A stretch of 64,000 nucleotides of DNA from Chara braunii (GCA_003427395.1 BFEA01000398.1:1387142-1451141); one strand, 5' to 3'; positions 33,803 to 45,260 are shown, counted from the stretch's first letter. Translations and numbers: made by a program. The notes: a model not told the origin generated them from the letters alone.

Positions 33803-33882
33803 ATCGATTGATTGATTGATTGATTGGGATTGGTTCGTTGATTGATTGATTGATTGATTGTGTGTGTGTGTGTGTGTGTGTG
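33721..33882. repeat. (AATC)n/(GATT)n inverted repeat plus (TG)n
   Basis: About 80 bp of AATC repeats meets about 50 bp of GATT repeats at a central AATCGATT (about 33802-33809). The block is thus a long imperfect palindrome able to extrude a cruciform. A TG run (about 33860-33882) follows directly. Confidence 0.9.
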
Positions 33883-33885
33883 GGC

Positions 33886-34226
33886 CAGTGTTTCGCCACC
33901 GGCCCAATAAACCAAAAATATGAAAAACGGAATTTCATCTCCGCTTGTTTTTTTTTTTCGTTTTTTTTTTTTCATTTTTTTTTTCGTTTTTTTTCCCCCC
34001 CTTTCTATTAAATGTCAAAAAAATAAAAAATCATAGGCGTGTAGAACTTTTTTTTATCTACACGCCCATTTTTTTTTATTTTTTATTTTTGGCTTATTTT
34101 TTTGCCCCGAAAAAATTATCGGGGTTTCTTGCCCGCAATCGGCCACGGGCGGGAAGACCGCCGCGGTCTGGATCCCGACCGCGGGCGGTAAAATGGCCCA
34201 AGGTCGGGACCGTGGGTGATACATAG
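33886..34226. mobile_element. Probable hAT-like MITE
   Basis: The left end CAGTGTTTCGCC (33886) and inverted right end CTATGTATCACC (34215-34226) match at 8 of 12 positions, and the alignment continues inward. The interior is T-rich with a 10 bp perfect hairpin GGCGTGTAGA/TCTACACGCC (34036-34066) and GC-rich shoulders, like the other MITEs here. The left side abuts a TG run, so no target duplication can be read. Confidence 0.45.
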
Positions 34227-34389
34227 CATATGGGTTGTTGAAACCTACTATAAACTTGCAAGATAGAGTAGAATCCCGGTGGATGAAGCAACTAAATGTC
34301 AGCAAGGAGTCTCTACATACCAGTAAGTGGTTTTGAAATATCAAAATCAAACCTGACAGACATATAGTTCCCAGTGTCCTATTTCTTGT

Positions 34390-34924
34390 ACGGTTCTGAC
34401 CTTTGTTTCTCACACGTACAGTAGACATATTGCCACAATCAGGAATGTAGTGGGCATACTGGCCACAGCTGACGCATCATTGTTTCATTGCCCAACTCCC
34501 CATCCATTTCCGCTGTTTCCACCACTGTCCCACAGGCTATCGCCATTCCGGCGACCTCCCTTAGGACCTCCGTTCTAGTTCACTGCTGGACCACCGTTAC
34601 CACCATTGCGATTGTCACCGTTACCGCCACTGTTCATGTTGCTGCTGCCCTGTCTTCTTGATACTGCCTCAGGTTTTCTAGCTACCGTGCTAGGTAGCCC
34701 GTATCTAGTTCGCGCAACAACCAGTTCCAAGCAAGCACTTCTTGGACGGTTGTTAATGCCTTTACTTGAGTGAGAAGATGGTAAACAAATGCAAGAACAT
34801 TGCTATGTCGTTGCTGGATATGGCGCACCAGCGCGTCCAGCACCACTCTAGAGCAAAAGGGAAAAGACATGGTCATGAAGCCGTGCAAGGTCACAACAAC
34901 AAACAAGGAGGCCTTCACATGCAA
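34390..34924 (-). pseudogene. Ty3/gypsy-type gag fragment with CCHC knuckle
   Basis: Minus-strand text reads FVVVTLHGFMTMSFPFCSR, LDALVRHIQQRHSNVLAFVY and VLAWNWLLRELDTGYLAR, then a Gly/Asn-rich linker (SSNMNSGGNGDNRNGGNGG). After a frame change comes a zinc knuckle C-VS-C-GQYA-H-YIPD-C (34435-34476). That order is typical of the C-terminal half of LTR-retrotransposon gag. A TAG after LAR and at least one frameshift show it is decayed. No protease or RT follows. Confidence 0.6.
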
Positions 34925-34929
34925 TACGT

Positions 34930-36900
34930 CAAAACATTATGACTATGTGCCATGACATGAAACATGCACATATCATGGGGCACACATATAGTCCGTTCAT
35001 GAAATGGTACGTGGACGGTTGATGTGGTCAAGATTGATGTATTCCCAGCTTCGCCACGTGTTGATCACATCATCTTGGGCATATTAAAGCGGTTCCATCT
35101 ATTGCTAGTAACCATGCTCTGCAGACACTGCAAACACAACTCCCAGCACACTGACACTTTCACCGAACACTCGCACGTGAACACCGCAGATTGAATCAGC
35201 ATGCACTTCGTTTTCCTCTTCCCCTTGGTGACAATGCCCGCCCTCTTCTTCCAGATTTACCCTACTTGGGCGCTTCACCCTGGCCCTTCATTTTCCTCAT
35301 CCCCCAACTGTCCATCTCGAAGTCGCACAAACACTACAGCAGAGATTCTGCAGCACGTGAATTGACAAGTCACCTGCTGCTTGCACTGTGGCAATTATAA
35401 ATAGCATCTGAACTTGCTGCTGGAGTGAATCAATGTCGGGTCCAGACTGGTACCGGTCGACGCGGCCTGTCGGCTGCAGTTTGCTAGTTCCGGAAGCCAC
35501 AGGACTTTCCCAAGGATGCTGCTGAAAAGTGGACTCTTGGGACTGCACACTGTTCTTGTCGGGTACTGGGCCTACAACTCCTAACTACTGGACCCTACGA
35601 CGCTCTGAAACCTAGGACCTACCGGACTCTTAGGGCCTAACCTGGGACCTACCGGACTCCTAGGGCCTAACCTGGGACCTACCGGGACCAGCTGGGACTG
35701 GGCCAAGGTGGGACTCTGGGGCAGGGACTCGGGACTCGGGACGTACAGAGCATGAAATTCTTTCACTCCCGCTGGCCTAATTTCGAGGTCCTCCGAGAAA
35801 AGCCTTAGTTTTACCAGTCCACGTTCTCTCCCCTTCAAGCCTGCTCATACTGCAAAACGATGTGAGGGGCAGTCTCCACTACTTCATGCCTCGTGTACCA
35901 GCGTTCGTCTTCTGGTTCCTGCCACTTCCTGGTACTGGAGCCACACATGGTACTCCCTAGCACCGGTATCTAAGTACCAAAGGATGTCTCCCGCTTTTCA
36001 AACATCTCTCTCATTGCCATGCATTGTACCCCTACCCCTGCTTTTATTGTTTTATGTAACTCGGAGTATTATGCTTGTCGGGGATAAGCAACCAGACTGG
36101 TTCCTGCCCAAGAATACAAAGTGGGGTTGGGTTGCTTTTTTTTTCCCCCCAAGTGAGGGTCTTTATAAGTGAAATGACTCCCATGGAGTCTCACCAGCAT
36201 TGACTCAAGATAACATTCATCAAGTGAAACGTGTGCACAAAGACATAAGAACCAAGAAAAAAGAAAAGAAGAAAAAAAAGTCACCAAGTGGGTGGTGCTC
36301 TTCCAGGACACCCTTGAGAGAACCGTGAATAGTTTGGAAAGGTAACCGACTGAGGGTAAACGTTAGCAGGATGGTCACAAAATGAGCAGGACGTAGGAGG
36401 ATTGGCAGTTGATGTACACCAGCATATACGTGACGAACACTGAAGAGTCAGGCCATGACGAGGTACTGTACAATGGTAAACGCATGGGAGAGTCGATGTA
36501 TAAATTTTATTGTTCTGAAGTAGGGGGTAAACAACTGACATAAAAACATGTGACATGTAAAAGCCCTGACGGATATGCAACATTTATGTAAAGATGCAGC
36601 TGCAGAGTTGATGAGGTAGGATAGGAGCTGAGGGATAGATGGAGGTGGCCAAGGTTTTCATGTGTAGGGGCTGGGAGAGGGGGCGGGAGGGGGGGCTTAG
36701 GGAATTGTGGGGTAGTGGCCGATGTCTGGGTACCAACGGGAGTCTCCCGGTTGTTCGCTCCCCACGGCCTTTCTCCCTCCCAGGGGTGCTGTTTGTAAGA
36801 TGTTCTTTGCTTGCCGTTGATAAACAACCGGAATGGTGCCCCCCAGAATAGAAGGGGCTGTGTGTTTGGTGTGTTAAAAAAAATGAGGAAATGGAGGGCC
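34930..36900. other. Non-coding stretch with minor repeats
   Basis: No gene is supported. 36030-36140 and 36790-36880 share a diverged phrase around GATAAGCAACCAGACTGG / GATAAACAACCGGAATGG, so they may be pieces of one repeat. A minisatellite lies at 35611-35690. The rest shows nothing I can name. Confidence 0.35.
35611..35690. repeat. 30 bp minisatellite, about 2.7 copies
   Basis: The unit CCT[A/G]GGACCTACCGGACTC followed by [T/C]TAGGGCCTAA starts at 35611, 35641 and 35671. Confidence 0.85.
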
Positions 36901-37370
36901 AGGAGGTGTTCCAAGAGGCCAAAAAAAGTAAGGATCAGCAGATGGGCGTCTCCCTGTGAAGTGATGGGGATGTTTGCTGTAGTCAGAACGACTGATTAGC
37001 AAATTGAGACAAAATGCTGTGAGAACTCTGTTAACCCTACTGCAAATTGCTTCAGTTTAATTCAGTTTAAATTCAGTTTAAATTCACTCTAAGCTTAACA
37101 CAATAGGCGCCTTGAGGATAGCCGGTGGACGGCAGGGGTCAGGAGATGGAGGTGGACCCCACTGGTGCCCCCCAGTGCTCCCCTCCATTCCTGACCCTGC
37201 TGCAGTTTTTGCTTGGAAGAGTAGAAGTGCATATGGGACGCTGGACCCGGTTTCCAGCAAAATGGCGTCACTTTCAATGATGTACTGTTTTGAAAGATGT
37301 ATCTAAGGGACGCTGGACCCGGTTTCCAGCAGGTGATGCTCCCCACCAATAGATGGAGCGGCCCAGGCAG

Positions 37371-37407
<37 letters not shown>

Positions 37408-37420
37408 AGGTGTTCCAAGA
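36901..37420 (+). mobile_element. Poly(A) retroelement (488 bp) with 16 bp TSD
   Basis: AGGAGGTGTTCCAAGA occurs at 36901-36916 and again at 37405-37420. Between them lie 488 bp ending in a partial hairpin copy (37235-37258), a full structured module (37307-37359) and an A run from 37371. A direct repeat of this length plus a 3' A tail is the hallmark of target-primed insertion. The body contains no long frame, so the element must borrow a LINE machinery. The first tail base overlaps the repeat, so the border is good to about 1 bp. Confidence 0.82.
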
Positions 37421-38415
37421 AGGGAGATAGGTGGTAAAAGATAAAATGTAGGAGACAGAGGAGATGTTGTTCACCAGGCTGGTTAAGAGGAGATGACAGC
37501 GGCCTTCTAGGTGGAGAGAAGTGAAGACAGAAGGTGAGAGATTTAATCTCATACCTCTGGGGCGAGCCATCGAAGGGAGTAAGTGTCTATTTCCTCTTGC
37601 TTCAGTCCATCACCTGCATCTCTCACAGTACCTAGATCACCTATCTGAAAAAGGCACAATTATCACATAATTTAAAAAGCAAGATAAAAAGCCCAAGGAA
37701 ATAAGCAACCGAACCCAGCCCATGTTGCTGAATGGTTCACCACGGTAACTTTGATAAACGCATTTGAGTTTGAATCCTGATGGAATCAGAAGACCACAAT
37801 GAGTCTGACTCAGTTCAATGAAGATACCTCAAGCCGCCGCCCTTTGCAACAAAAAGAAAAAGAAGCCCTTCACAGCCTGTAGGGAAAAAGGAGAGCTTCA
37901 AGACACACAGAAAAGGACAGCCCCAGGAACTGATGAAAGTGATGTTCTGTATTCCAATGATGTATTCAAGAAAGAGCAACAACAAGAAGGATCGTCACTG
38001 ATTCTGTTGTTCTGTTCCCTTATTCTGACTCAGCCTGGAGAAGGGAAGGACCTAAAGAGCGGAAGGGTTTAGGCCCTTTACGGAGGGTTCAGGGAGCGTT
38101 TGGGGGACAGTGCCCCACAAAGAGAGACAAGAGGGCAAGGTCTACAAGGTCAAACAAGAGTTATGGAAAAACTGGGCTGCACAGCAGAATGATAAAGGGG
38201 AGCTGCAAACATCTGGAATTGGATGGGACTGACAGATCATAAGGAGGTACAGGACAGAATGGACAGCCCGCAATTCCAGGAATGGGGGTGAGGCCACGAG
38301 AAGAAGGGCTCTAAATAGGGGAGGGCAGTACTTGTGACTCCATGGGGAATCGGAGCTCCGCAGCGGGATATGTCAAGGCCAACCCCCAGGGAAAACTCTA
38401 CTTTGCACGTTGCAT
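37421..38415. other. Stretch with no recognised gene
   Basis: No coding frame or repeat that I can name. Short frames lack domains. Confidence 0.3.
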
Positions 38416-38419
38416 GTAA

Positions 38420-38722
38420 GGGACACTGGACCCGGTTTCCAGCAGGTGCCGCTCCCCACCAATAGATGGAGCAGCCCATCAGCCAAACCCTCAATTCTGG
38501 TGGTTCTCTCACCACCACTGATCGCTGGACACCTCCTGACACCCACAGCAATTCTCCAAACACAGTCCGCAAAGAGGAAGGTAGCGCACTGGACAAAAGT
38601 GGTGATGTTGAAAGACAAGAAGAACGAGACACTAAAATGTCCCAAGACTACAGGAGAGGTAGACAGGAGTGTATGCTCATATCATCACTCCTATCTGTCG
38701 CTGAGGGTGTAACCGAGTGTTT

Positions 38723-38805
<83 letters not shown>
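38420..38805 (+). mobile_element. Structured module followed by long poly(A)
   Basis: The module (38420-38472) has one weakened pair in the first hairpin (ACTGGA/TCCAGC). About 255 bp later comes an A run of about 77 (38729-38805), the longest in the window. If both belong to one element, its 3' segment is longer than in other copies. Otherwise the run is another insert's tail. No direct repeat was found. Confidence 0.55.
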
Positions 38806-38808
<3 letters not shown>

Positions 38809-38853
38809 GACCGCAGTGCCGGGATCATACCGGAAAGGTTGCCCTTGTTGTGA

Positions 38854-38876
38854 GGGATGCTGGACCCGGTTTTCAG
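38854..38876 (+). repeat. Partial copy of the first structured hairpin
   Basis: GGGATGCTGGACCCGGTTTT-type sequence only, truncated before the GGTG block. Confidence 0.6.
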
Positions 38877-39330
38877 GCTGTGTAATATACAAAGTCCTCT
38901 CCTTTGAAAAAGAAAAAAGAGTCCCAAAACAAACGGGACATTTTCAACTGCCAATATGTTTCGCAGCCATTTTTCTTGGTCGCACGTTGCAGCTGCCACA
39001 GCTTTCCGGGCTTGGCAGCTGGAGCAAATGGCTGGCGGCACCTGTGCAGGTTCATTCTGTTTTGGCTTGACGCCGACATTGCGAACACTTTGATAGAATC
39101 AACACTTCGTGCCTCTTGGAAAAGCTAGACACGTATCCTGTGATGAAGAATCAGATTAGGGCCTGGCTGAAAGGAGACGGTGTGATTGGATTTGCCAACC
39201 GCCCTGTAACTATATATAACTATGGCAAGCTTGCAGTTATATTGCCTTTACTGGCCAACAGTGCTTTGCATGGAATGGAGAACGCAGGGCGTTAGAAGCC
39301 CCGGGCAATAGTGGCTAGGAAGTACTGGTG
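38877..39330. other. Unassigned sequence
   Basis: No gene or repeat recognised between the partial hairpin and the TTAA element. Confidence 0.3.
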
Positions 39331-39332
39331 GC

Positions 39333-39541
39333 TTAAACCACCAGTACTTGGCCCAGCTATTGGCCGCGGCCCTTTCCCATTAACGCACCGCGGCATTCGG
39401 GCTTCGGCCTACCGGACCGCATTGGCTGGAGGCCACAGCCAAAATGAAAACAGAAAAGACCAACGGCGGTTCGGTAGGACTTGGCGTGCAGGGGGCTGGG
39501 AGGCTCGGCTTCGATAGCTGGGCCAAGTACTGGTGGTTTAA
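39333..39541. mobile_element. 201 bp MITE flanked by TTAA
   Basis: The 24 bp TIR begins ACCACCAGTACTTGGCCC (39337) and returns inverted to 39537 without mismatch. TTAA lies on both sides (39333-39336 and 39538-39541), the duplication used by piggyBac-type transposases. A further inverted copy of AAGTACTGGTGG just outside on the left (about 39319) suggests an older insertion or a nested end. The TIR lacks the CCC start of typical piggyBac, so class is tentative. Confidence 0.62.
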
Positions 39542-39696
39542 TGGACCAAACCAACAAAGGACGTGATGGACAGGTCCGACTGTTGTTGAGGTGGAATTCA
39601 AGGGCTGTGGTATGAGGCCGCTCTGTGCCCTGGCAACCATCAGAGTGAAGACACTGCTGAACTTTACAAAACTGTGAAGGCCATCCTAGGATGAGC

Positions 39697-39745
39697 AGAC
39701 ACCGGACCCGTTTTCCAGCAGGTGCAGCTCCCCACCAACAGATGG
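39697..39745 (+). repeat. Diverged copy of the structured module
   Basis: ACCGGACCCG, TTTCCAGCAGGTGCAGCTCC and CCACCAACAGATGG are recognisable. The first hairpin has lost a pair and the GGAGC arm is changed. No A tail follows closely. Confidence 0.6.
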
Positions 39746-40148
39746 CGTGACCTCAAGGGAGGGATGCTCATACCACTCTTCCTAGTAGAATCAGGAGAGT
39801 GACTGTCTTAAACAGCCAGCACCTTTATCATACATCGGCCGTGGGCCCTGTGTGCCAAGTGCGGCCGATGTGTCCGGCCGGCGTTGGGGCCGAAAGCATT
39901 CTCCGCGTTAACTGCCACGCCTTTGTTTTCCAAGCACGGAAAGGTCTGTTCGGGGCTTGGCTGGTTTGCCAAGCAGGCCTTTTTGGCCTTGTACTCTAGA
40001 TTTTTGTAGGCTGTCTATGGGGGTGGACCGGATGACTTGAGTACTCAGGATTTTGCGACCCTTTAGAGGGCAGCACTATTTTTCCAATTTAGGGCGGGCA
40101 CGCGCCTGCTGCAGTCCTCCTTTACTTCAATAGTCCTCTGAGAAGTCG
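39746..40148. other. Unassigned sequence with an 8 bp hairpin
   Basis: CATCGGCC (39834) pairs with GGCCGATG about 30 bases on. No gene is seen; it may be 3' sequence of the gypsy element on the minus strand. Confidence 0.3.
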
Positions 40149-40910
40149 TTACTGCATCTGCTGTTTCGGAGGGCGTCCCCTGCCTGGAGGCTGGGGCACA
40201 GGCATCAGCTTGTGCTCAACAATGTAATCAATGCCGATGTGTCCGTCCATGGTTGGGGGCAGCATTGATCGCCTGGAGGGAAACCGATTGGTTTCAGCAA
40301 AAGGAGCAAGATTGGATGCGTGAAAAACAGGGTGTGTACGGAGGTGACCAAGGATGAGAATAGCATATGATAGACCATCTGGCTGATCTCCTACGATATC
40401 CAAAACTTCCCAGGGTCCAAGATACTGTGGGGTCAGTTTATGAGAGATTCCCAGCTCCTGTCCCAATTCAGATGACTTAACCCAGACTCGCTCACCTACC
40501 TGACATGCAGAGGGTCGTCTTCGTTTGTTCTCAGATGCTACCATGGCATCCTGAGATTTCTTGATCTGCTCAATGGCCTGCTGCAGCATCTGTTCGTTCT
40601 TGATGGCAAACTCTATGCTGCCAGGTGCTGTAGGTGGCTGAGTTTCAGGCAATAGGAAGTCAAGAGCAGATCTGGGCTTCCAACCAAGATGCAGCTGGTT
40701 GGGAGTCTTACCAGTAGTGCTGTGCACAGCGTTGTTGTACAGACTGGGGATGAGAGGTAACTTCTCATCCCAGTCATCTTGACTAAGTTGGCTTAATATA
40801 ATGCCGAAGCAAGTGCTGTACTACCTGGTTCATATGCTCGACCTGACCATTTGACTCAGGGTGGTTCCCTGATGTCATTTGCAGTTGGGTGCCCATCTGT
40901 TGGGTTGTAC
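40149..40910 (-). pseudogene. Ty3/gypsy integrase, C-terminal part
   Basis: Integrase inserts element cDNA into the genome. On minus, the first block (about 40910-40790) reads HPESNGQVEHMNQVVQHLL, the segment around the third catalytic Glu. After a frame change comes DDWDEKLPLIPSLYNNAVHS and TGKTPNQLHLGWKPRSALD, typical of the end of the catalytic core. ACQVGERVWVKSSEL, LTPQYLGPWEVLDIVG and HPVFHASNLAPF follow (the GPY/F region), and IGIDYIVEHKL looks like the start of a chromodomain. RT and RNase H are absent. A structured poly(A) element sits directly upstream and may have cut the gene. Confidence 0.82.
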
Positions 40911-40914
40911 TTTC

Positions 40915-41043
40915 TTTTTTTTTTTAACATCCGCTGGGACTGTTACCTGAGATGATATGAGCATCATCAGGTACCATACCCCTGCGATGGCTCCTTTCTA
41001 TTGGTGGGGAGCTGCACCTGCTGGAAAATGGGTCCAGCGTCCC
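40915..41043 (-). mobile_element. Structured poly(A) element, minus copy
   Basis: The module (41043 down to 40991) is followed on minus by about 65 bases and an A tail (T run 40915-40925). The GGTG block carries CAG where others have ATG/TTG, as at 39697. It abuts the integrase pseudogene. Confidence 0.65.
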
Positions 41044-41044
41044 C

Positions 41045-41689
41045 AAAAGTACATCGCAATGAGAGTATGATCAAAATGATAGGAGAGCCTCTTCAGTCCC
41101 AGAGGGTCCGCCAGATGCCACTTGTCACTTAAGCTCCCTACCCATCCAAAATATATTAGATCTTAGCATCATCTTTTTTTTTTTTTTTTTTTTTTTACAT
41201 ATATATACACACACGTATATATTGTCAAACAGAGTAGGCAGAGAGGGAGAAGGGGACAACAAACGAGGGGCTGTGACAAACTGATTCGTCGGAGTTTATA
41301 TGTATACTTGTTTTTTCGATTTTTTTCCCCATAGACTACATTGTGGCGAAGCAGCTATCTCAGAGGCAATACATTCACACCTGGTGCTGAAGCAGCCAGC
41401 TGTTCATCCCAACTGTCATGGCCAGTCCTCTGCTAAGGTACTGCGTTTGAGATCTCTATGTGTGACATCCATATCAGGTTGCGAAAGTCTACAGTCTCGT
41501 GACCCAGTCGCCACACTGTGATGTTGTGTTGTGCCACCTGGAAGTCTGTGAGACAACAGTGATCTAGGACTTCTGGAATTCCAGAAATATCCACTCAACA
41601 AAAACTTAGTTAACTGAGCAACAAAGGACTTATCAATCTCTGAATTTCTGAATTTCTCAGTAGCATCATCTTACCCCTCCCTTAAGCCA
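41045..41689. other. Unassigned sequence with T run
   Basis: A T run (about 41174-41196) and an AT/CA microsatellite to 41220 are present. Nothing coding is recognised. Confidence 0.35.
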
Positions 41690-42130
41690 TACCATTGCAA
41701 ATCAACCAGGGAGAGCTCCGAAGGAGGAAAGAAATCTGGGACACAATCCGGATGTCTGAGGGAATCTCCCGGGCTGAAGCGTAAACCAGTTACGAAAAAC
41801 AAGTTGGAAGTCCCGTTGAAGATGACCCGCTGTTTTTTCCGCCCCTGGCCGGCGCACCTCACTCAATCCCCTCCCTGCATTTCCCCCAAGCCAGTCCAAA
41901 TTAAATTTCTGAATATGTTGTAGAATATCGTTTTTTTGGTGAAAGAACATTAATTTGGTTTTAAGGGTCGACCAGTGAGCTCTGATTTCTGTTTGTATGA
42001 AATGCACAATAAGTTCAACAACCTCTAGACCTTCCAAACGGACTCCTTCTCTTGCTCTGACACAACGTCTGTACCATATGGTCCATAAGACCGCTTTGTG
42101 ACCAATTTCGAAAAGATTACTCTGAAAATT
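41690..42130 (-). pseudogene. LINE C, 3' fragment
   Basis: Minus text (FEIGHKAVLWTIWYRRC, then VELIVHFIQTEIRAHWSTLK and DILQHIQKFNLDWLGG) matches the last coding part of LINEs A and D (RSVLWVLWSQRC, IKELVQLELRRRW, DIKRAI). Upstream coding is cut at about 42130, where a GC-rich repeat begins. Only the 3' end remains. Confidence 0.7.
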
Positions 42131-42139
42131 TGAAAGAGA

Positions 42140-44683
42140 GAAATTGAGAGGATTCTAGCGGCACAGAATAGGGGCGCAGCGCTACCGGGATCGCTGCGCC
42201 CTGGGGCCTTACGAGTAGGCAAGGATTGGCGGAGGGCAGCGATGGCACGCCTCTGAGGCGAGGCTGGAGGGGGGCTGCCATGTGGGGAAAGGTGCGAGAC
42301 CATGGCTTGGTGTGACAGTGTATGATGGGAAGGACGCTGGATGCCACGTGGCAAGGGGGGGTTGTGGACAGTAGAGAGAGTGGGTGTATTAAAGATGAGT
42401 GTCCGGGGTTTTCTTCTCCTACCTCTGCCTCTAGTTCTCTGTCTCCTGCTTTGTCTGATCCAACTGTTTGAGGATTATTGTGCATGGATCGAATTCTCTG
42501 TGAGGCTGCGGTGACGGGCTTGATGCTGTCACTCACAACACAATCGCCTTTAAGGTCTAAGGAGGCGGCAGTGTCCTATGTATCTCTTCTGTCCAGTGTA
42601 CCTTGCCAAGGGGCTGTACTGGCACTGGCTATGGGCAGGAGGTGTTCCCTTCGCAGGAAGAGGCGGGGGATGAGTTTGGTCGGATTAGCGGTCTGGCAGT
42701 TGGATTAGGAGATGGCGGGAGTGGAGCATCTCGCGTTGACCTGGAGGGGTGGAGATTTCATATTGTTCAAGACAACCTCACGACGTGATGGGAGCTCGGC
42801 ACGCAGCAGCTTCTCGAGGCCGTCATCCTGAGTATCGCTCAAATTCCCATAGTATCTTAGGGTTTCGAGTTCAATAGCGTTATCTTATTTGGTTGATTTT
42901 ACGATAGTCTGCTTGTTTTTTTGCCTAATTGCTTTTTCCTTGTCGTTAATTTCAAACGTGATGACCTAATATTCATGCTACCTTGTAGTCTTTGATGATC
43001 ACATAATTTCTGTAATAATTTGATTTGATTGATTAGTATTCCTGTCTACTGTTGATCTGTTTTGGTTAACAAGTTCTTGATTCGCTGTCTGAGTGAGGTT
43101 TCCCTTTTTTGGATTTTCAAATTTTATCTAATCTCATCTTCAACCCCATCTTTTGAAATTCGTCAGCTGATGTCCTCAACTATGATCAGGATTATTCTTG
43201 ATTTTAGACATTCCTGAATTCAATATTGGACATCTTAGTTGAATTTCTTGAATTTTTGTTCTTAAATGTCCCTTTCGAATAGGTTGTTGCAGACAGATTT
43301 TCTAATTGTGGTTCTAATTTCTATTTTTTCAGAGTAGTTTTCGCAGTTCTCCTCTATTTGAATAAATCTACAGCTGCAAATCTTATTTCTTAGTCTTGAT
43401 TACGGTCGTCATAAAAATTTTGAATCTGATTGGTTTTCTCGTTAATTAGGTTTTGGAGCTTGCCGGGATCTTGTGGCTCGCTTTGTGAATCGGAGGGGGT
43501 CTCCTTTAGGGTTGGAGCCCCTCCCCATGAAGGTTGCACAAGGGGAGAGGTGTTACCTTTGGAAGGGGCGAGGTAGTATTATGAGGGTTTGTCTTTTTCT
43601 GGGTCAGGTTGATTTAGGGTCAAATCCACACTGGCGGTTGGGGGGAGAAGACAAGGGGGTGGCTGCTTACAGCAGGGTGTGAGGATGAGAGGGCTGCCTT
43701 GCTTGGAAGGGGCAGAAGGAAGCGGGAACTTCAGCCTGGGAGGCATACTCTAGGGGGAATTGTATGCCTTTTCGAGGGTTGAAGTGGTCGTTTATAGGCT
43801 GTTCCGAACTGGGGTCGGGAGGAGAGGGGGTTCCTCCCAGTGGGGGCAGTGTAGGAACAGGGGGTTTGTTTTTTGTCAGAAGGAGTAACTTTGTTGGTCA
43901 CACGGTGAGCTTACTATGTGTTGTGGAGTCCCGGGGGTATGTTAGAATATGAATTTCCTATTTCAAAAATTTCGTAAACTGTTCAAAATTGATTTGGTAA
44001 GCAAGAAGATGGGGTTAGGTTTCAGTAAGGTGGTGCCCGGGTAGAGGAGGGATTGATGTTCGGGGTGGTAGGTCTATTAGAAGGGCGGGGTGGGGTGACA
44101 ATGGTCGGTGCTGGAGCATGTGCTCTGTAACCAAGGGGGGCATGAGACCATTGGAGCTATGTCGAGGGTGGAAGGCATAACCATCTTGTTCAACTTCGCT
44201 GATGCCGGGGTAGTGACCTGGTAACTTCGGGCTGTGCAGCTAAGGAAGGTGTCGAGGGAGGAAGACACTTCCTGTCCGTCAGAACTAGTTCGGTCAGGTA
44301 CTAGGACTGTTGAGGTTGTCCTATCACCCTAGTAAGGGGGGTATGAGATCTAGCGAGTTCTGGTACGAGGATTGAAGGTCTGTGCATTAGTCTTCCCTCT
44401 GCGGTGCGGGGAAGGAGTTGGATTGGGGGTGGTTTTCCTTTTCCTGTCTTCTTTTTTTTAGGTTCTTCAAAGCAAAAACCTTGTACTAGGTCGGTAGGTT
44501 AGTTGCTATCCAAGATTTTCTTAAACTATTTCATGGTTCTCAGATTGTTCGTAGCCAAATGCCAGGTAATGGCCCTAGTATATTAAATCATTTCTCGAAT
44601 CATCTGTATAATTCTATATGGGACGCTGGGCCCGGTTCCCAGCACGTGTTGCTCCCCACGAATAGATTGGAGCTCTTTGTCCC
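42140..44683 (+). mobile_element. Large poly(A)-type element without ORF, copy 1
   Basis: The segment starts with a GC-rich hairpin (42172-42201) inside LINE C debris and ends with a structured module (44620-44673) followed by CTTTGTCCC and the N gap, where the A tail would be. Its right half (43440-44675) matches 59036-60150 closely, including GGGGTTTGTTTTTTG and the final CTCAGATTGTTC...GGGACGC region. No long open frame exists. The middle part is T-rich. A target duplication cannot be seen because of the gap. Confidence 0.65.
42172..42201 (+). repeat. 5' hairpin with ACCGGGA loop
   Basis: GGGCGCAGCG and CGCTGCGCCC form a perfect 10 bp stem around CTACCGGGAT. The same loop on changed stems occurs at 54358-54387 and 55816-55849. 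Confidence 0.7.
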
Positions 44684-45133
44684 NNNNNNNNNNNNNNNNN
44701 NNNNNNNNNNNNNNNNNNNNNNNNNNNNNNNNNNNNNNNNNNNNNNNNNNNNNNNNNNNNNNNNNNNNNNNNNNNNNNNNNNNNNNNNNNNNNNNNNNNN
44801 NNNNNNNNNNNNNNNNNNNNNNNNNNNNNNNNNNNNNNNNNNNNNNNNNNNNNNNNNNNNNNNNNNNNNNNNNNNNNNNNNNNNNNNNNNNNNNNNNNNN
44901 NNNNNNNNNNNNNNNNNNNNNNNNNNNNNNNNNNNNNNNNNNNNNNNNNNNNNNNNNNNNNNNNNNNNNNNNNNNNNNNNNNNNNNNNNNNNNNNNNNNN
45001 NNNNNNNNNNNNNNNNNNNNNNNNNNNNNNNNNNNNNNNNNNNNNNNNNNNNNNNNNNNNNNNNNNNNNNNNNNNNNNNNNNNNNNNNNNNNNNNNNNNN
45101 NNNNNNNNNNNNNNNNNNNNNNNNNNNNNNNNN
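44684..45133. other. Assembly gap (450 N)
   Basis: The gap lies between a plus and a minus copy of the structured module, a place where A tail and T tract would meet. Frames crossing it are meaningless. Confidence 0.99.
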
Positions 45134-45260
45134 TTTTTTTTGCAAAAACACCCCCACCGATGTTAGCGTTGCTGATAAGACCAGACACCGCTAGCACCTG
45201 GGGAGAGGCTCCATCTATTGGTGGGGAGCATCACCTGCTGGAAAATGGGTCCAGCATCCC
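45134..45260 (-). mobile_element. Structured poly(A) element, minus copy
   Basis: On minus the copy begins at 45260 (GGGATGCTGGACCC), has the GGTG/CACC block and GGAGC arm, then a long third hairpin (GGTGCTAGCGGTG with CAACGCTAACATC) and an A tail (T run 45134-45141). Relative to 311-350 one T-A pair of the third stem is C-G here, a compensatory change, while two other pairs are lost. Confidence 0.75.
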
